From Candidatus Hartigia pinicola (GTDB taxonomy: Bacteria; Pseudomonadota; Gammaproteobacteria; Enterobacterales; Enterobacteriaceae), in assembly GCA_020541205.1 (NCBI GenBank), contig CP048208.1:248001-312000 (forward strand): a DNA stretch of 64,000 nt, in the 5' to 3' direction. The notes beneath the pieces were generated by a model. It did no database searches, was not told where the DNA came from, and was given only the letters and a program-made list of their open reading frames with translations. Shown here piece after piece: positions 36,308 through 48,150 of this stretch. Numbering within the stretch: position 1 is the first letter of the stretch; the number at the start of each line of letters is the position of its first letter. A program made the position numbers and the translations under genes.

Positions 36308-36874
36308 ATGAAAAATGTAATTAATAACATTCATAAAGATGCTCAATTTCGTATGGAAAAAAGCGTTGAAGTATTAAAAAATCAAATTAGTAAAATGCGT
36401 ACAGGGCGTGCGTCACCGAGTTTACTTGATGGGATTATGGTAAATTACTATGGTTCAGAAATACCTTTACGTCAACTAGCAAATGTGACCATTTCAGATG
36501 TTCGAACATTAGCCATTTCTATTTTTGATCGTTCAATGTCTCTAGCGATTGAGAAAGCAATTATGTCATCTTCTTTAGGATTACACCCCTCATCTACTGG
36601 TACTGTTATTCATGTTCCACTTCCTCCGTTAACTGAAGAGCGTCGTAAAGAATTAATTAAAATTGTGCGTGCAGAAGTTGAGCAAACCCGTATCTCTATT
36701 CGTAATGTGCGACGTGACGCTAATGATAAAGTAAAAATATTACTAAAAGACAAAATAATAAATGAAGATGATGAGCATCAATCTCAACATGATGTTCAAA
36801 AAATAACAGATATCTTTATTCAGAAAATTGATCAGGCGTTAGAGAAAAAAGAAATGGAGCTAATGGATTTTTAA
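36308..36874 (+). CDS. frr: Ribosome recycling factor
   Basis: Splits post-termination ribosomes together with EF-G. The L-shaped protein shows [39 protein letters not shown] and [10 protein letters not shown]. The ATG at 36308, after AGGGATGTAAG, gives 188 residues (185 in E. coli); twelve in-frame codons upstream are not part of the family alignment. It is followed after 244 bp by dxr. Confidence 0.97.
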   Translation: MKNVINNIHKDAQFRMEKSVEVLKNQISKMRTGRASPSLLDGIMVNYYGSEIPLRQLANVTISDVRTLAISIFDRSMSLAIEKAIMSSSLGLHPSSTGTVIHVPLPPLTEERRKELIKIVRAEVEQTRISIRNVRRDANDKVKILLKDKIINEDDEHQSQHDVQKITDIFIQKIDQALEKKEMELMDF

Positions 36875-37118
36875 TTGATACAGTGAATCAAGCTATATCA
36901 ATAATAATTTATGGTAGTTTTATACTTAAAATTATTAAAACTGACTTAAGATAATTCAAATTTAAATTTTATACAGGCCAGAAAGAAAGTAATTTGCTTC
37001 TTCAATGTATAAAACTTTCATTATTATGATTATATATTCATATCTAATAAAAATTCTTTCCTATAACTCAAGCTTGTTATATCCTCAGTCTTGAATACAT
37101 ACTGAGAATCTGATAATA

Positions 37119-38318
37119 ATGAAACATCTTACTATTTTGGGATCAACAGGTTCAATTGGTAAAAGTACATTGTCTGTTGTAAGAAACAATCTTAATAAAT
37201 TTCAAATTGTTGCATTAGTCGCAGGACAGAATATTCATGAATTATCACGTCAATGTATTGAATTTAAACCGCGATATGCTTCTATGATTAAAGAGTCATC
37301 AGCACAAGCACTACGTATTATTTTATCTGAAAATCAGTGCAAAACAGAAGTTCTTTCTGGGCGAGATTCCGCAATACAACTTGCTGGATTAGATGATTCT
37401 GACCAAGTAATATCTGCTATTACTGGTATTGAGGGTCTTCTTCCTACATTAGCAGCTATTCATAAGGGTAAAAAAATTTTATTAGCAAATAAAGAATCAT
37501 TAATTGCAAGTGGTCGACTATTTTTTAATGCTATCCGTAAGCATGGTGCAACAGTGTTGCCAATTGATAGTGAACATAATGCGATTTTTCAAAGCTTACC
37601 TAACATAATTCAATCAAATCTTGGTTTTGCTGATTTATCCGCTTCAGGTGTTTCTAGTATTATTTTAACAGGTTCAGGAGGCCCTTTTAGAGATCCACCA
37701 TTATCTTATTTGGATCATGTTGTACCTGATGATGCTTGCAATCATCCTAATTGGTCTATGGGTCGTAAAATTTCCGTAGATTCTGCGACAATGATGAATA
37801 AAGGATTAGAATATATTGAGGCATGTTATTTTTTTAATGCAGAGAAAGCACAAATTGAAGTTGTTATTCATCCTCAATCTGTGATTCATTCTATGGTGCG
37901 TTATCGAGATGGTAGCGTGATTGCTCAATTAGGTATGCCTGATATGTGTACGCCGATTTCTTATAGTATGGCTTATCCAGAGCGTATTTTTTCGGGAGTT
38001 GAACCCCTCGATTTTACAAAAATTTCGTCATTAACATTTATGCAACCAGATTATCAACGTTATCCTTGTTTAAAGTTAGCTATTGATACATGCCATAAAG
38101 GGCAAGCATCAACGACAATACTCAATGGTGCAAATGAAATTTCGGTGACTGCATTTCTTGATGGCAAAATTCGTTTCACGGATATTGCAAAAATTAACTT
38201 AATGACATTAGAAAAATTATGTTTATCTGAACCTATTTCAATTGATGAGGTTTTAGAAATCGATCGTCATGCTCGTTGTGAAGCTATACAAATCATTAAA
38301 AAGAACCTTTCAGGTTAG
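37119..38318 (+). CDS. dxr: 1-deoxy-D-xylulose 5-phosphate reductoisomerase
   Basis: Converts DXP to 2-C-methylerythritol 4-phosphate, the first committed MEP step, with NADPH and a divalent metal. 399 residues (398 in E. coli). The NADPH motif GSTGSIG is at 8-14, LLANKESLI near 121-129, metal ligands Asp150 and Glu152 in IDSEHNAIF, and [19 protein letters not shown] carries the third acidic ligand. It works upstream of IspG, and the pathway product feeds UppS, encoded next. The Shine-Dalgarno is weak. Confidence 0.97.
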   Translation: MKHLTILGSTGSIGKSTLSVVRNNLNKFQIVALVAGQNIHELSRQCIEFKPRYASMIKESSAQALRIILSENQCKTEVLSGRDSAIQLAGLDDSDQVISAITGIEGLLPTLAAIHKGKKILLANKESLIASGRLFFNAIRKHGATVLPIDSEHNAIFQSLPNIIQSNLGFADLSASGVSSIILTGSGGPFRDPPLSYLDHVVPDDACNHPNWSMGRKISVDSATMMNKGLEYIEACYFFNAEKAQIEVVIHPQSVIHSMVRYRDGSVIAQLGMPDMCTPISYSMAYPERIFSGVEPLDFTKISSLTFMQPDYQRYPCLKLAIDTCHKGQASTTILNGANEISVTAFLDGKIRFTDIAKINLMTLEKLCLSEPISIDEVLEIDRHARCEAIQIIKKNLSG

Positions 38319-38493
38319 TATGTAATATATTTTATTTTTACTAAGTGAAAACTTTTAATATACTAAACATATAAAATAGAAAATTATTTCAGTATTGAGC
38401 GGAGAAGTAAAAGTATATTGCATTAGAAAACAAAATAATAGATCTTATTTTGTGTTGCACTCTTAACGCTTTGTACTCAAGGGGTAGGCTCTG

Positions 38494-39234
38494 ATGAACT
38501 CTAGTAATAAAAGTTTCTCCCATTCAATAGGTCCACAACATGTTGCTATTATTATGGATGGTAATGGACGTTGGGCAAAACAGAGAGGTAAAATTAGGAT
38601 TACTGGACATAAGGCTGGTATTGATTCTGTACGTATTGCAGTTCGTTTTGCAGTAAAAACTAAAATTAGTTCGCTTACGCTGTATGCATTTAGTAGTGAG
38701 AACTGGAGAAGACCAGAAAAAGAGGTGAAATTCCTTATGGAGTTATTTGTTTTTCTTTTAGATAATGAAGTTAAGAATTTGCATAAAAATAATATAAAAT
38801 TACTTATTATCGGTGATGTTAGCAGGTTTAGTGAGCGTCTTCAAAAACAAATTCAAAAATCGCAAGAATTAACTGAAAACAATACAGGATTACGGTTGAA
38901 CATTGCAGCAAACTACGGTGGTCGTTGGGATATAACTAATAGCATGAAACAAATTTTTGAATTAATAAAAATTGGTCAACTTTCTTTTGATGACATTAAT
39001 GAAGAAACAATAAATAATTATATTTGCATGCATAGTCAAAAAAATGTTGATTTAGTCATTAGAACTGGCGGTGAGCACCGAATTAGTAATTTTCTATTAT
39101 GGCAAGTTGCTTATGCGGAATTGTATTTTACCAATATATTATGGCCAGATTTTAATGAAGTAGTATTTCAAAATGCGATCGATGCCTTTAATCAACGTGA
39201 GAGACGTTATGGTGGGGTTGAATCAAATTTCTGA
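38494..39234 (+). CDS. uppS: Undecaprenyl diphosphate synthase
   Basis: Cis-prenyltransferase that adds eight isopentenyl units to farnesyl diphosphate to make the C55 lipid carrier for peptidoglycan. IIMDGNGRWAK with the catalytic Asp at residue 22, LYAFSSENWRRP, NIAANYGGRWDI and RTGGEHRISNFLLWQ are all intact. 246 residues, close to the E. coli 253. A strong AGGGG-type ribosome binding site precedes the ATG. cdsA starts 23 bp later, so the two are probably cotranscribed. Confidence 0.96.
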   Translation: MNSSNKSFSHSIGPQHVAIIMDGNGRWAKQRGKIRITGHKAGIDSVRIAVRFAVKTKISSLTLYAFSSENWRRPEKEVKFLMELFVFLLDNEVKNLHKNNIKLLIIGDVSRFSERLQKQIQKSQELTENNTGLRLNIAANYGGRWDITNSMKQIFELIKIGQLSFDDINEETINNYICMHSQKNVDLVIRTGGEHRISNFLLWQVAYAELYFTNILWPDFNEVVFQNAIDAFNQRERRYGGVESNF

Positions 39235-39257
39235 CTTGTTCACTAAAGGGGTAAGTA

Positions 39258-40121
39258 GTGCTGAAGTATCGTTTAATTACTGTGAGCATTCTAATTCCAC
39301 TAGTTATTGCAGGACTTTTTTTACTCTCTCCTACAGCTTTAGGTTATGTTATAATTATAGTATGTGCTATGGGGGCTTGGGAATGGGCTCAATGTGCAGG
39401 TTGGATCTCTCAAACTAAACGTGTCAGCGTTGCTGTTTTGTTTACTATTATATTATTAGCTATACAATTTTCTTTTTCGGATATAACACTATTGTCTAGT
39501 GAACCTATTATTTTATATGGACTTTGGGCTGGGCTTATTTGGTGGGTGATTGCTATCTTATTAGTTGTAACGTTTCCTGTATCTGCAATTGCTTGGGGCG
39601 CATCTGCGATGGTGGGAATATTATTTGGTATACTGACTATTATTCCTTTCTATTGTGGTATTATGGTACTAAGAACTCTTTGTTACCAACGCGATACTTT
39701 TTTTGGATCGTGGTGCTTGTTGTATGTTATGTTGTTAGTATGGGGAGCAGATACAGGTGCTTATTTTTTTGGTCGGAAAATAGGACGTCATAAAATGGCT
39801 CCAAGACTTTCACCAGGTAAAACATGGGAAGGTTTAATCGGTGGTTTAATAACTTCGGGTATTATGGCATGGTTATTTTATTTATTTGCGCCAATTTCTG
39901 TTATGCCTAATTATTTATTAGTGACATCAATTATTGTTGTTGTAGTATCTGTATTTGGTGATTTGACAGAAAGCATGTTTAAAAGACAATCAGGCATGAA
40001 AGATAGTAGTCATTTAATTCCTGGGCATGGTGGAATTCTTGATAGAATTGATAGTTTAACAGCAGCAATACCAGTATTTGCTGGCTTGCATTTATTATTT
40101 TTTAATGGTGTTGATCTCTAA
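39258..40121 (+). CDS. cdsA: Phosphatidate cytidylyltransferase (CDP-diglyceride synthase)
   Basis: Multi-pass inner-membrane enzyme that activates phosphatidate with CTP for phospholipid synthesis. It starts with GTG after AAGGGG, giving MLKYRLITVSILIPLV as in E. coli. 287 residues, with about eight hydrophobic helices and the signature running from LSPGKTWEGLIGG to GDLTESMFKRQSGMKDSSH and GHGGILDRIDS. It lies directly before the rseP pseudogene, whose former ATG is only 8 bp after the cdsA stop. Confidence 0.95.
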   Translation: MLKYRLITVSILIPLVIAGLFLLSPTALGYVIIIVCAMGAWEWAQCAGWISQTKRVSVAVLFTIILLAIQFSFSDITLLSSEPIILYGLWAGLIWWVIAILLVVTFPVSAIAWGASAMVGILFGILTIIPFYCGIMVLRTLCYQRDTFFGSWCLLYVMLLVWGADTGAYFFGRKIGRHKMAPRLSPGKTWEGLIGGLITSGIMAWLFYLFAPISVMPNYLLVTSIIVVVVSVFGDLTESMFKRQSGMKDSSHLIPGHGGILDRIDSLTAAIPVFAGLHLLFFNGVDL

Positions 40122-40129
40122 GGTAAGAT

Positions 40130-41480
40130 ATGAGGTTGTTCTGGCGTTTAGCTGAATTTATTATTACTATTAGTCGTTTAATAACCATTTATGAATATGG
40201 GAATTTTTTGGTTGCGTGTTTTTGTGGTGTTTATATTGAGTGCTTTCAATTGGCTTTGGTAAAACGTTGTGGAATAAGTTTGATAAACAAGGCACGGAGT
40301 TTGTGATTGCAATGTTCCCATTAGGTGGATATGTAAAAATACTGGATGAGCATGTTGATAAAATTACTTCTAATTATCGCCATTGTACATTTAATAATAA
40401 AAGTATTATTCAGAAAGCTGCTATTATTAGCACCGGGCCCATTGCAAACTTCTTACTAGGAATTTCTGTTTATTGGATTGTCTTTATCATAAATATTCCA
40501 TCTGTACGTTTTATTATTGAAGATATAAAACTTGATACGGTGGCTGCAATAGCAAATATTTTTCCTGGTATGGAACTAAAATCAATTGATGGCATCAAAA
40601 CGCCTGACTGGAATTCAGTTCGTTTAATATTGATGAGTAAAATTGCTGAGTCTAAATTAATTCTGTCATTATCACTCAAAGGGTCTGATAAGTTAATTAC
40701 GAAAATTATTAATTTAACTACATGGAAATTTAACCCAAACACTCAAGGCCTTCTTTTATCTATTGGGATAGTCCCTGTTTCATCGAAAATAAGTTCAGTG
40801 ATTTCAAAAGTTTTACCTGGTCTATCGGGTGAAAGATCCGGTTTACAATCCGGAGATAAAATTATTAGCATTAACAGGGGAAAACTCAATGTCTGGACTC
40901 CTATAATATGGTTGATTCATAGTAGCCCAAATAAATTATTACAATTAGATGTTGAAAGAAATAAGCAGTTAATTTCTCTTACATTAATACCTGATAGTAA
41001 AAATGAGAAAAGTGGTGAGACAATTGGCTTTGCAGGTATTCAATTTTTACTAATGCCCTTAAAAGATCAATACAAAATAGTAGAACAATATGATCTGTGT
41101 GACGCGTTTCTTCAAGCTAGAGATAAAACTTATCAGTTAATAAAATTAACTTTAAATATAATAAGTAAATTAATTATTGGGGATTTTAAACTTAGCAATT
41201 GGAGTGGCCCAGTTTCTCTTGCAAAAAGTGCAATAAGGTTTGCGGAATCAAATATAATACATTATTTAATGTTTATCACACTAATTAGTGTCAACTTAAG
41301 CGTGGTAAATTTATTGCCATTGCCTCTATTAGATGGAGGTCGTTTGCTCTTTTTATTAATTAAAAAAAATTAAAAAGTGTAGCATCCGAAAAGATACAGA
41401 ATATTAGTTACAAAATAAGTTTAATGATATGAATGTTATTAATGGGATTTGTGTTTTTTAATAATTATTCTCGCTTCTAG
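40130..41480 (+). pseudogene. rseP: Site-2 zinc metalloprotease RseP, inactivated
   Basis: RseP cleaves anti-sigma factor RseA and remnant signal peptides in the inner membrane. Decay is plain. The first segment (ATG at 40130) reads MRLFWRLAEFIITISRLIT and has YEYGN where the zinc motif HEFGH should be, so both histidines are lost. At about 40244-40247 a missing T in a T-run shifts the frame between ECF and SIGFGK. The long middle frame (40240-41373) keeps PDZ-like and membrane segments and LPLPLLDGGRLLF (usually LDGGH). An A-run near 41363-41371 shifts it again; the last segment SEKIQNISYKI, a TGA stop, then [15 protein letters not shown], still mirrors the E. coli end LLMGLALFNDFSRL, up to TAG at 41480. 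Flanking cdsA and bamA are intact. Confidence 0.93.
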
Positions 41481-41518
41481 TAAGTATATTGAAGACTAGT
41501 AAAGGATACTCTATAACG

Positions 41519-43936
41519 ATGACGATGAAAAAGTTGCTTATCGTATCTCTGCTGCTTAGTAGCAGCACGACTGCATATGGTGCAAATCAATTCATACTTA
41601 AAGATATTCGTTTTGAAGGCTTACAACGTGTTTCCGTTGACGCAGTATTATTAAACATGCCAGTAAGAGTCGGTGATGTAGTTAATAATAAAGATATTAG
41701 TCGTTCGATACGTGCTCTTTTTTCTACGGGTAACTTCGAAGATTTAAAAGTTTTGCGTGCTGGAAATACATTAATCTTTCAGGTGAAAGAACGTCCTACC
41801 ATCACGAGCATTATTTTTATAGGCAATAAATCTATTCAAGATAATGTACTAAAACAAAACTTAGAAGCATCAAATATTCGTGTTGGCGAAAGCCTTGACC
41901 GCACTAAAATATCAAATATTGAAAAAGGTTTAGAAGATTTTTACTATAGTCTTGGTAAATACAATGCAACAGTTAAAGTGATTGTTGCACCACTACCTCG
42001 TAATCGAGTTGATATAAAGTTTATGTTTTCTGAAGGTATTTCTGCAAAAATTCAGCAAATTAATGTGATAGGTAATAAACATTATACAACAGCAGAACTT
42101 GTCAATCAATTTCAGTTACGTGATTATGTTCCATGGTGGAACTTTGCCGAGGATTACAAATACCAAAAACAAAAATTAGTAAATGATTTAAATACTCTTC
42201 GTACTTTCTATTTTGATCGTGGTTACGCTCTTTTTAAGATAAACTCTACTCAAGTGAGCTTGACACCGGATAAAAAAAATATTTATATTACGATTAATAT
42301 CACAGAAGGTGATCAATATAAGATTTTTTGTGTTGATATTAATAGTAATACCACGCACTATCTAACCGAAATTCAAAAATTGATTACGATTATACCAGGC
42401 ATGCCGTATAACGGCACACAAGTGACGATTATGGAAAATAAAATTAAGGATTTTCTTGGTCGTTACGGCTACGCTTACCCAAGTGTCATAACTGAACTAG
42501 AAGTCAATGATAAAAATAAAACTCTAAAGTTACATATTAATATATATACAGGTAATCGTTTCTATGTTCGTAAGATTAATTTCGAAGGTAACGATATTAG
42601 TAAAGATAATATTCTGCGTCGTGAAATGCGTCAAATGGAAGGTGCATGGCTTAGTAATGACCTTGTAGATTTAGGTAAAGAACGTCTTAACCGTACTAGT
42701 TTTTTTGAGACGGTCGATGTTAAAACTCAGCGTATACCTGGTAGTTTAGATCAGGTAGATGTACTTTATAAAATTAAAGAACGTAATACAGGTTCAATGA
42801 ATTTTGGTGTGGGTTTTGGTACTGAAAGTGGCATCAGTTTTCAAGTGGGTGTCACACAAGATAACTGGCTTGGAACTGGTAATGCCTTTGGAATTAATGC
42901 AAGTAAGAATGATTACTCAACTAATGTTGAGATGTCATTTACTGATCCATACTTTACTGTGAATGCTGTGAGTTTAGGTGGTCGTATTTTTTATAACGAC
43001 TTTCGTGCAAAAGATGCTGACCTATCCACTTATACTAATAAAACTTATGGTTTAGATAGTTTTTTAAGCTTCCCATTCAATGAAAATAATTCATTTCGTA
43101 TTGGCTCGGGGTATATTCATAATTCTCTGTCTGATATGCAACCACAAGTAGCGATATGGGATTATCTTAATTCTATGGGAGATAGACCGTCTATTAGTAA
43201 TGATGGTCGTAATAATGAGAAGTTTGATGCTAATGATTTTACTCCAAACTTAAGTTGGACTTACAACTCATTAGATCGTAATTTCTTTCCAACCTCTGGC
43301 AATAAAACTAGCATTTCAGGAAAAATTACTTTTCCAGGTTCGAGTAACGAATACTATAAACTTCATTTTGATACTGCTCAGTATTATTCAATTAATAAAG
43401 CTAGCACTTGGATTATACTTTTTCGTGCACAAGCAGGTTTTGGTGATGGAATAGGTGTTAAGCGTCTTCCATTTTATGAAAATTTTTATGCTGGTGGTTC
43501 TAGTACACTACGTGGTTTTCGTTCAAACAATATTGGTCCAAAAGCAGTGTATCTTAATAATGTAAATGGAAAAATTGCACCTAATCTGAAAAGTCTAGCA
43601 AGTGATGCTGTGGGTGGTAATGCAATGTATACAGCTTCATTTGAACTAATTATACCAACACCATTTGTTGATGAAAAATACTTGAATATAGTACGCACTT
43701 CTATGTTTATTGATGCTGGAACTGTATGGGATACTAACTGGAGTAGTATTAATAAAGAATGGCGTCAAGGTATTCCTAATTATGGTAAAGCGACTAATAT
43801 CCGTATATCTTCAGGTATTTCTTTAGAATGGATGTCTCCCCTTGGACCTTTAGTTTTTTCTTATGCGCAACCTATTAAGAATTATGCAGGTGATAAATCA
43901 GAGCAATTCCAGTTTAATATTGGTAAGATATGGTAA
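41519..43936 (+). CDS. bamA: Outer-membrane protein assembly factor BamA
   Basis: Essential core of the BAM complex: five periplasmic POTRA domains (about residues 22-420) and a 16-strand outer-membrane barrel. The signal peptide [16 protein letters not shown] ends near YGA. The lid-lock motif of loop 6, LRGFRSN, is intact, as are [11 protein letters not shown] and a C-terminal end [10 protein letters not shown] with a terminal aromatic residue. The ATG at 41519 gives 805 residues (810 in E. coli); an upstream TTG at 41489 is not needed. Extracellular loop 6 near residue 680 is shorter and lacks the E. coli cysteine pair. It is followed by skp after 90 bp. Confidence 0.97.
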   Translation: MTMKKLLIVSLLLSSSTTAYGANQFILKDIRFEGLQRVSVDAVLLNMPVRVGDVVNNKDISRSIRALFSTGNFEDLKVLRAGNTLIFQVKERPTITSIIFIGNKSIQDNVLKQNLEASNIRVGESLDRTKISNIEKGLEDFYYSLGKYNATVKVIVAPLPRNRVDIKFMFSEGISAKIQQINVIGNKHYTTAELVNQFQLRDYVPWWNFAEDYKYQKQKLVNDLNTLRTFYFDRGYALFKINSTQVSLTPDKKNIYITINITEGDQYKIFCVDINSNTTHYLTEIQKLITIIPGMPYNGTQVTIMENKIKDFLGRYGYAYPSVITELEVNDKNKTLKLHINIYTGNRFYVRKINFEGNDISKDNILRREMRQMEGAWLSNDLVDLGKERLNRTSFFETVDVKTQRIPGSLDQVDVLYKIKERNTGSMNFGVGFGTESGISFQVGVTQDNWLGTGNAFGINASKNDYSTNVEMSFTDPYFTVNAVSLGGRIFYNDFRAKDADLSTYTNKTYGLDSFLSFPFNENNSFRIGSGYIHNSLSDMQPQVAIWDYLNSMGDRPSISNDGRNNEKFDANDFTPNLSWTYNSLDRNFFPTSGNKTSISGKITFPGSSNEYYKLHFDTAQYYSINKASTWIILFRAQAGFGDGIGVKRLPFYENFYAGGSSTLRGFRSNNIGPKAVYLNNVNGKIAPNLKSLASDAVGGNAMYTASFELIIPTPFVDEKYLNIVRTSMFIDAGTVWDTNWSSINKEWRQGIPNYGKATNIRISSGISLEWMSPLGPLVFSYAQPIKNYAGDKSEQFQFNIGKIW

Positions 43937-44026
43937 TCTAAATCATGTTGTCTAAGATAAAGTTGTTATTTTTAATGTAATAAGTAATTCAAATTTAAAT
44001 CATAAATATAATTTAAGGAGTTTCGT

Positions 44027-44521
44027 GTGAAAAAAATTTTATGTAAAGCGTGTGCGACGTTAGCCTTGAGTCTGTCTGCAGGAGTTTATGCAGATAAAAT
44101 TGCTGTTGTGAATATTGCTGAAATTTTTCAAAATATGCCGGCTCGTGAAATGGTAACAAAGCAAATTGAAAGTGAGTTTAAAGGTCGTGCTACCGAGTTA
44201 CAAAATTTAGAAAAAAAATTACAGTTATGCGTAGAAAAATTGCGTCGTAATTCTACAACTATGAAGCAAAGTGAACGTGAAAAATTAGAGAAAGAATTGC
44301 TTACTAAACGTGATCAATTTGCAGAAAAAGCTCAGAAATTTGAAGAAGACAATCATCGTCGACAAACAGAAGAACGAAACAAGATTCTTAAACCTATTCA
44401 AGATTCTATTAAATCTATTGCAAACAAAGAATCTTATGATGTTGTTATTGATGCAAATGCAGTTGCTTATGCAAAAAATAGTATTGACATAACAAAACAG
44501 GTTCAAAAACAGGTTAAATAA
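44027..44521 (+). CDS. skp: Periplasmic chaperone Skp (OmpH)
   Basis: Trimeric jellyfish-shaped chaperone that carries unfolded outer-membrane proteins to BAM. It starts with GTG after AAGGAG. Signal peptide MKKILCKACATLALSLSAGVYA, cleaved before DKIAVVN. Long charged coiled-coil arms span about residues 45-120, and the conserved core end YDVVIDANAVAY...ITKQVQKQVK is present. 164 residues against 161. The lpxD ATG follows three bases after the stop. Confidence 0.95.
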   Translation: MKKILCKACATLALSLSAGVYADKIAVVNIAEIFQNMPAREMVTKQIESEFKGRATELQNLEKKLQLCVEKLRRNSTTMKQSEREKLEKELLTKRDQFAEKAQKFEEDNHRRQTEERNKILKPIQDSIKSIANKESYDVVIDANAVAYAKNSIDITKQVQKQVK

Positions 44522-44524
44522 TAG

Positions 44525-45562
44525 ATGTTCTCAATTCGATTAGCTGATTTAGCTCAGCAGTTGAATGCGCAGTTACATGGTGATGGCAATACTGTCATCA
44601 CCAGTATTGCTCCAATGTATTCAGCAAATAATCAACAAGTTACATTCTTATCTGATAGTCGTTATAGAAAAAAATTAGTAGAGTGTCAGGCTGCAGCGGT
44701 AATATTGACTGCGAAAGATCTTAACGCTTGTCAGGTTTCTGCACTTGTCGTAGACAACCCTTACCTTACTTATGCTCGATTAGCTCAGATCATGGATACT
44801 ACACCTATGCCTGCTGAAAATATTCATGTATCAGCTGTTATTGATGATAACACTAAAATTGGTAAGTATGTTTGTATCGGTGCCAATGCAGTTATTGAAA
44901 GTGGTGTTGTACTGGGTGATAAGGTCGCTATTGGTGCTGGTTGTTTTATTGGAAAAAATACACGTATTGGTGCAGGTAGTTGCTTATGGGCAAATGTCAG
45001 TGTCTACCATAATATTGAAATTGGTGAACAATGTTTAATTCAATCAGGGGCTGTAATTGGTTCTGATGGTTTTGGTTATGCTAATGATTGTGAAAATTGG
45101 ATCAAAATACCTCAACTTGGTACTGTCATTATTGGTGATCGTGTTGCAATTGGTGCGTGTACTACGATTGCTCGAGGAGCGTTAGATAATACAATAATTG
45201 GGAATGGTGTTATTATTGATAATCAATGTCAGATTGCACACAATGTTAGCATCGGTGATCATACTGCTATTGCTGGTGGTGTTATTATGGCGGGCAGTTT
45301 AAAAATTGGTCACGATTGTATGATTGGTGGTGCAAGTGTTCTTAACGGTCACATGGAAATCTGTGACAAGGTGACTATAACTGGAATGGGAATGGTTATG
45401 AGACCCATTATTGAACCAGGTATATACTCTTCTGGTATTCCTTTGCAGCCTAATAAAGTTTGGCGTAAAACGGCAGCTTTAGTTTTGAATATTAATAATA
45501 TGCGTAAACGATTAAAAGCTGTTGAACGTCAATTAGATAAGGAAACTAAAAAAAGACAGTAA
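44525..45562 (+). CDS. lpxD: UDP-3-O-(3-hydroxymyristoyl)glucosamine N-acyltransferase LpxD
   Basis: Third lipid A enzyme, adding the N-linked hydroxyacyl chain from acyl-ACP. 345 residues (341 in E. coli): an N-terminal uridine-binding domain ([12 protein letters not shown]), then left-handed beta-helix hexapeptide repeats ([18 protein letters not shown] and on), with the catalytic His in [18 protein letters not shown]. The C-terminal helix binds acyl-ACP. It is tightly coupled to skp. Confidence 0.96.
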   Translation: MFSIRLADLAQQLNAQLHGDGNTVITSIAPMYSANNQQVTFLSDSRYRKKLVECQAAAVILTAKDLNACQVSALVVDNPYLTYARLAQIMDTTPMPAENIHVSAVIDDNTKIGKYVCIGANAVIESGVVLGDKVAIGAGCFIGKNTRIGAGSCLWANVSVYHNIEIGEQCLIQSGAVIGSDGFGYANDCENWIKIPQLGTVIIGDRVAIGACTTIARGALDNTIIGNGVIIDNQCQIAHNVSIGDHTAIAGGVIMAGSLKIGHDCMIGGASVLNGHMEICDKVTITGMGMVMRPIIEPGIYSSGIPLQPNKVWRKTAALVLNINNMRKRLKAVERQLDKETKKRQ

Positions 45563-45691
45563 TACTTTTGTAGTTCAGGTTAAAATAATTTTCTGAATTA
45601 CGTTTTTCGACCTAATTAGTAATTAAATTTAGAAATGATAGCGGGTCGATTAGTTCATTAAAATGTGTCAATAGACAGGAAGAGTATTTCG

Positions 45692-46144
45692 ATGAGTGAT
45701 AATCATACTCTGAATATAGAAGAAATTTTAGAACTGCTCCCACACCGTTCTCCGTTCCTTTTAGTTGACCGTGTATTGGATTTTACAGAAGGTAAATCCT
45801 TGCGTGCAGTGAAGAATATTTCATTCAATGAACTATTTTTCCAAGGCCATTTTCCAGGTAAACCAGTTTTCCCAGGTGTTCTTATTCTGGAAGCAATGGC
45901 TCAAGCAACTGGTATACTTGCGTTTAAAAGCGCTGGTAAATTAGAGCCTGATGAATTGTATTATTTTGCAGCGATTGATAATGCTCGTTTTAAACGTCCT
46001 GTTTTACCTGGGGATCAAATGATCCTAGAAGTAGAATTTATTAAAGAACGTCGTGGCGTTGCGCGCTTTAAGGGGATAGCAAAAGTTGATGGAGAAGTGG
46101 CCTGCGAAGCAGAAATGATGTGCGCCCGTCGCCGTGAGGTCTGA
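45692..46144 (+). CDS. fabZ: 3-hydroxyacyl-[acyl-carrier-protein] dehydratase FabZ
   Basis: Hot-dog-fold dehydratase of fatty-acid elongation. The catalytic His53 lies in [12 protein letters not shown] and Glu67 in [11 protein letters not shown]. The ATG at 45692, after AGGAAGAG, gives 150 residues (151 in E. coli); a GTG at 45665 in frame is less likely. Only one base separates its stop from the lpxA ATG. Its presence implies fatty-acid elongation is kept, which makes the loss of accA from its place after dnaE noteworthy. Confidence 0.96.
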   Translation: MSDNHTLNIEEILELLPHRSPFLLVDRVLDFTEGKSLRAVKNISFNELFFQGHFPGKPVFPGVLILEAMAQATGILAFKSAGKLEPDELYYFAAIDNARFKRPVLPGDQMILEVEFIKERRGVARFKGIAKVDGEVACEAEMMCARRREV

Positions 46145-46145
46145 T

Positions 46146-46964
46146 ATGATTCATAAAACAGCTTGTATTCATCCTTCATCTATTATTGATGATAGAGCTA
46201 TTATTGCTGCTAATGTTCGTATTGGCCCTTTTTGTTATATTGGTTCTAACGTTACAATTGGCGAAGGTACTGAGCTACAATCTCATGTTGTTATTAATGG
46301 ATATACAAATATTGGTTGTGACAATGTTATATTTCAGTTTGCTTCTATCGGTGAAATCAACCAAGATCTTAAATATCAGGGCGAGCTAACTCGTGTAGAT
46401 ATTGGTGATAGGAATCGTATTAGAGAAAGTGTAACTATTCATCGTGGCACTTCTCAAGGCGGAAGCCTGACAAAAGTAGGCGATGATAATCTTTTAATGG
46501 TGAATGTTCATGTTGCTCACGATTGTGTTATTGGTAATCGTTGTGTGATTGCCAATCATGGTACTTTAGGTGGGCATGTAACTCTCGGTGATTTTACCAC
46601 GATTGGTGGTATGACTGCTGTTCATCAATTTTGTCAAATTGGTGCACATGTTATGGTTGGTGGTTGTTCTGGCGTGGCACAAGATGTGCCACCGTATGTA
46701 ATGGCACAAGGTAACCACGCAATACCTTATGGATTGAATATTGAAGGTTTAAAACGTCGTGGTTTTGATAAACAGTCTTTAAATGCTATTCGTAATGCTT
46801 ATAAAACACTTTACCGTTCAGGTAAGCCATTAGAAGAAGCACGTAATGAAATTACTATTCTTGCGAAAGCTAATCCGCATGTGAAAGTGTTTAGTGATTT
46901 TCTTGATATTTCTTCAGAGTCGAACCGTGGTATTATTCGTCAATCTGTTTTGATGCGGTATTAA
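46146..46964 (+). CDS. lpxA: UDP-N-acetylglucosamine acyltransferase LpxA
   Basis: First lipid A enzyme: transfers 3-hydroxymyristate from ACP to UDP-GlcNAc. Left-handed beta-helix of hexapeptide repeats; the catalytic His125 in [11 protein letters not shown] sits at the E. coli position, with [20 protein letters not shown] and the UDP-binding [19 protein letters not shown]. The ATG at 46146 gives 272 residues, about ten longer than E. coli because of a C-terminal tail after RGIIR. It is coupled to fabZ. Confidence 0.96.
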   Translation: MIHKTACIHPSSIIDDRAIIAANVRIGPFCYIGSNVTIGEGTELQSHVVINGYTNIGCDNVIFQFASIGEINQDLKYQGELTRVDIGDRNRIRESVTIHRGTSQGGSLTKVGDDNLLMVNVHVAHDCVIGNRCVIANHGTLGGHVTLGDFTTIGGMTAVHQFCQIGAHVMVGGCSGVAQDVPPYVMAQGNHAIPYGLNIEGLKRRGFDKQSLNAIRNAYKTLYRSGKPLEEARNEITILAKANPHVKVFSDFLDISSESNRGIIRQSVLMRY

Positions 46965-46995
46965 TAAGATAAAGATTTCTATTAAGGAATGAATT

Positions 46996-48150
46996 ATGGT
47001 AAATAATGATCGCACACTTACTATTGGAATAGTTGCTGGTGAAATTTCTGGTGATATACTTGGTTCAGCACTGATTCGAGAGCTAAAAAAACAAGTGCCT
47101 GATGCGCGGTTTGTTGGAATTGCAGGTCCTTTAATGCAAGCAGAAGGATGTGAGGCTTGGTATCCAATGGAAGAGTTAGCAGTTATGGGTATTGTTGAGG
47201 TATTAGGCAGGCTTCCTCGATTATTTGTGATTCGAAAAGAGCTTATTAAACGCCTTATACAATTACAACCCGATATTTTTATTGGCATCGATTCTCCTGA
47301 TTTTAATATTATGTTAGAAAAGCGATTGAAATCAAATGGTATTAAAACTATTCATTATGTTAGCCCTTCAGTTTGGGCATGGCGACAAAAACGTGTATTT
47401 AAAATTGAACAAGCCACTAATTTAGTACTTGCCTTTTTACCTTTTGAAAAAGCTTTTTACGATCGTTTTAATATACCTTGTCGTTTTATTGGGCATACAA
47501 TGGCAGATGCAATTCCTTTACAAGTTGATAAATTATCGATAAGGCCAAGTCTTGGTATTTCTAAAAATATAAAGTGCTTAGCTATCTTGCCAGGAAGCCG
47601 ACATTCTGAGGTGGAAATGTTAAGCGCTGATTTTTTGAAAACTGCCAAAATATTAAATAAGCGATTTGTTGATCTCTATATTATAGTCCCTCTTGTAAAT
47701 CAAGAACGACGAGAACAATTTGAGATAATTCAAAAGAAAATTGCTCCAGAACTGACTGTGCATCTATTAGATGGTCAGGCTAGAAATGCTATGATGGCAG
47801 CTGATGCGACATTATTAGCTTCAGGAACTTCAGCACTTGAATGTATGCTTACAAAATGTCCAATGGTTGTGGGTTATCGAGTAAACCCAGTGACATTTTG
47901 GCTCGCTAAGCGTTTCGTGAAAATCCCTTACGTTTCATTACCAAATCTATTAGCAGAAAAAGAAATTGTTAAAGAATTACTTCAAAAAGCATGTCAACCT
48001 GAACAGCTTGCCGATCAATTAATGCCACTTTTAGAAGGTGGTGAACGCATTGATCAACTGAAAAAAATATTTCTACAACTTCATCAACTAATCCGATGTA
48101 ATGCAGATACACAAGCTGCTGATGCTGTCTTGAATTTAATTAGAAATTAA
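46996..48150 (+). CDS. lpxB: Lipid A disaccharide synthase LpxB
   Basis: GT19 glycosyltransferase joining UDP-diacylglucosamine and lipid X. 384 residues (382 in E. coli), with [57 protein letters not shown] and [26 protein letters not shown] precedes the ATG. Together with LpxA and LpxD this keeps the early lipid A steps. Remains of rnhB begin right at its stop. Confidence 0.97.
   Translation: MVNNDRTLTIGIVAGEISGDILGSALIRELKKQVPDARFVGIAGPLMQAEGCEAWYPMEELAVMGIVEVLGRLPRLFVIRKELIKRLIQLQPDIFIGIDSPDFNIMLEKRLKSNGIKTIHYVSPSVWAWRQKRVFKIEQATNLVLAFLPFEKAFYDRFNIPCRFIGHTMADAIPLQVDKLSIRPSLGISKNIKCLAILPGSRHSEVEMLSADFLKTAKILNKRFVDLYIIVPLVNQERREQFEIIQKKIAPELTVHLLDGQARNAMMAADATLLASGTSALECMLTKCPMVVGYRVNPVTFWLAKRFVKIPYVSLPNLLAEKEIVKELLQKACQPEQLADQLMPLLEGGERIDQLKKIFLQLHQLIRCNADTQAADAVLNLIRN

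Noticed and set aside
40240-41373. 377-codon frame that looks like a functional RseP
   Set aside because: It lacks the N-terminal zinc motif, starts after a frameshift within the alignment and ends before the C-terminal helix, so it is the middle part of a pseudogene.
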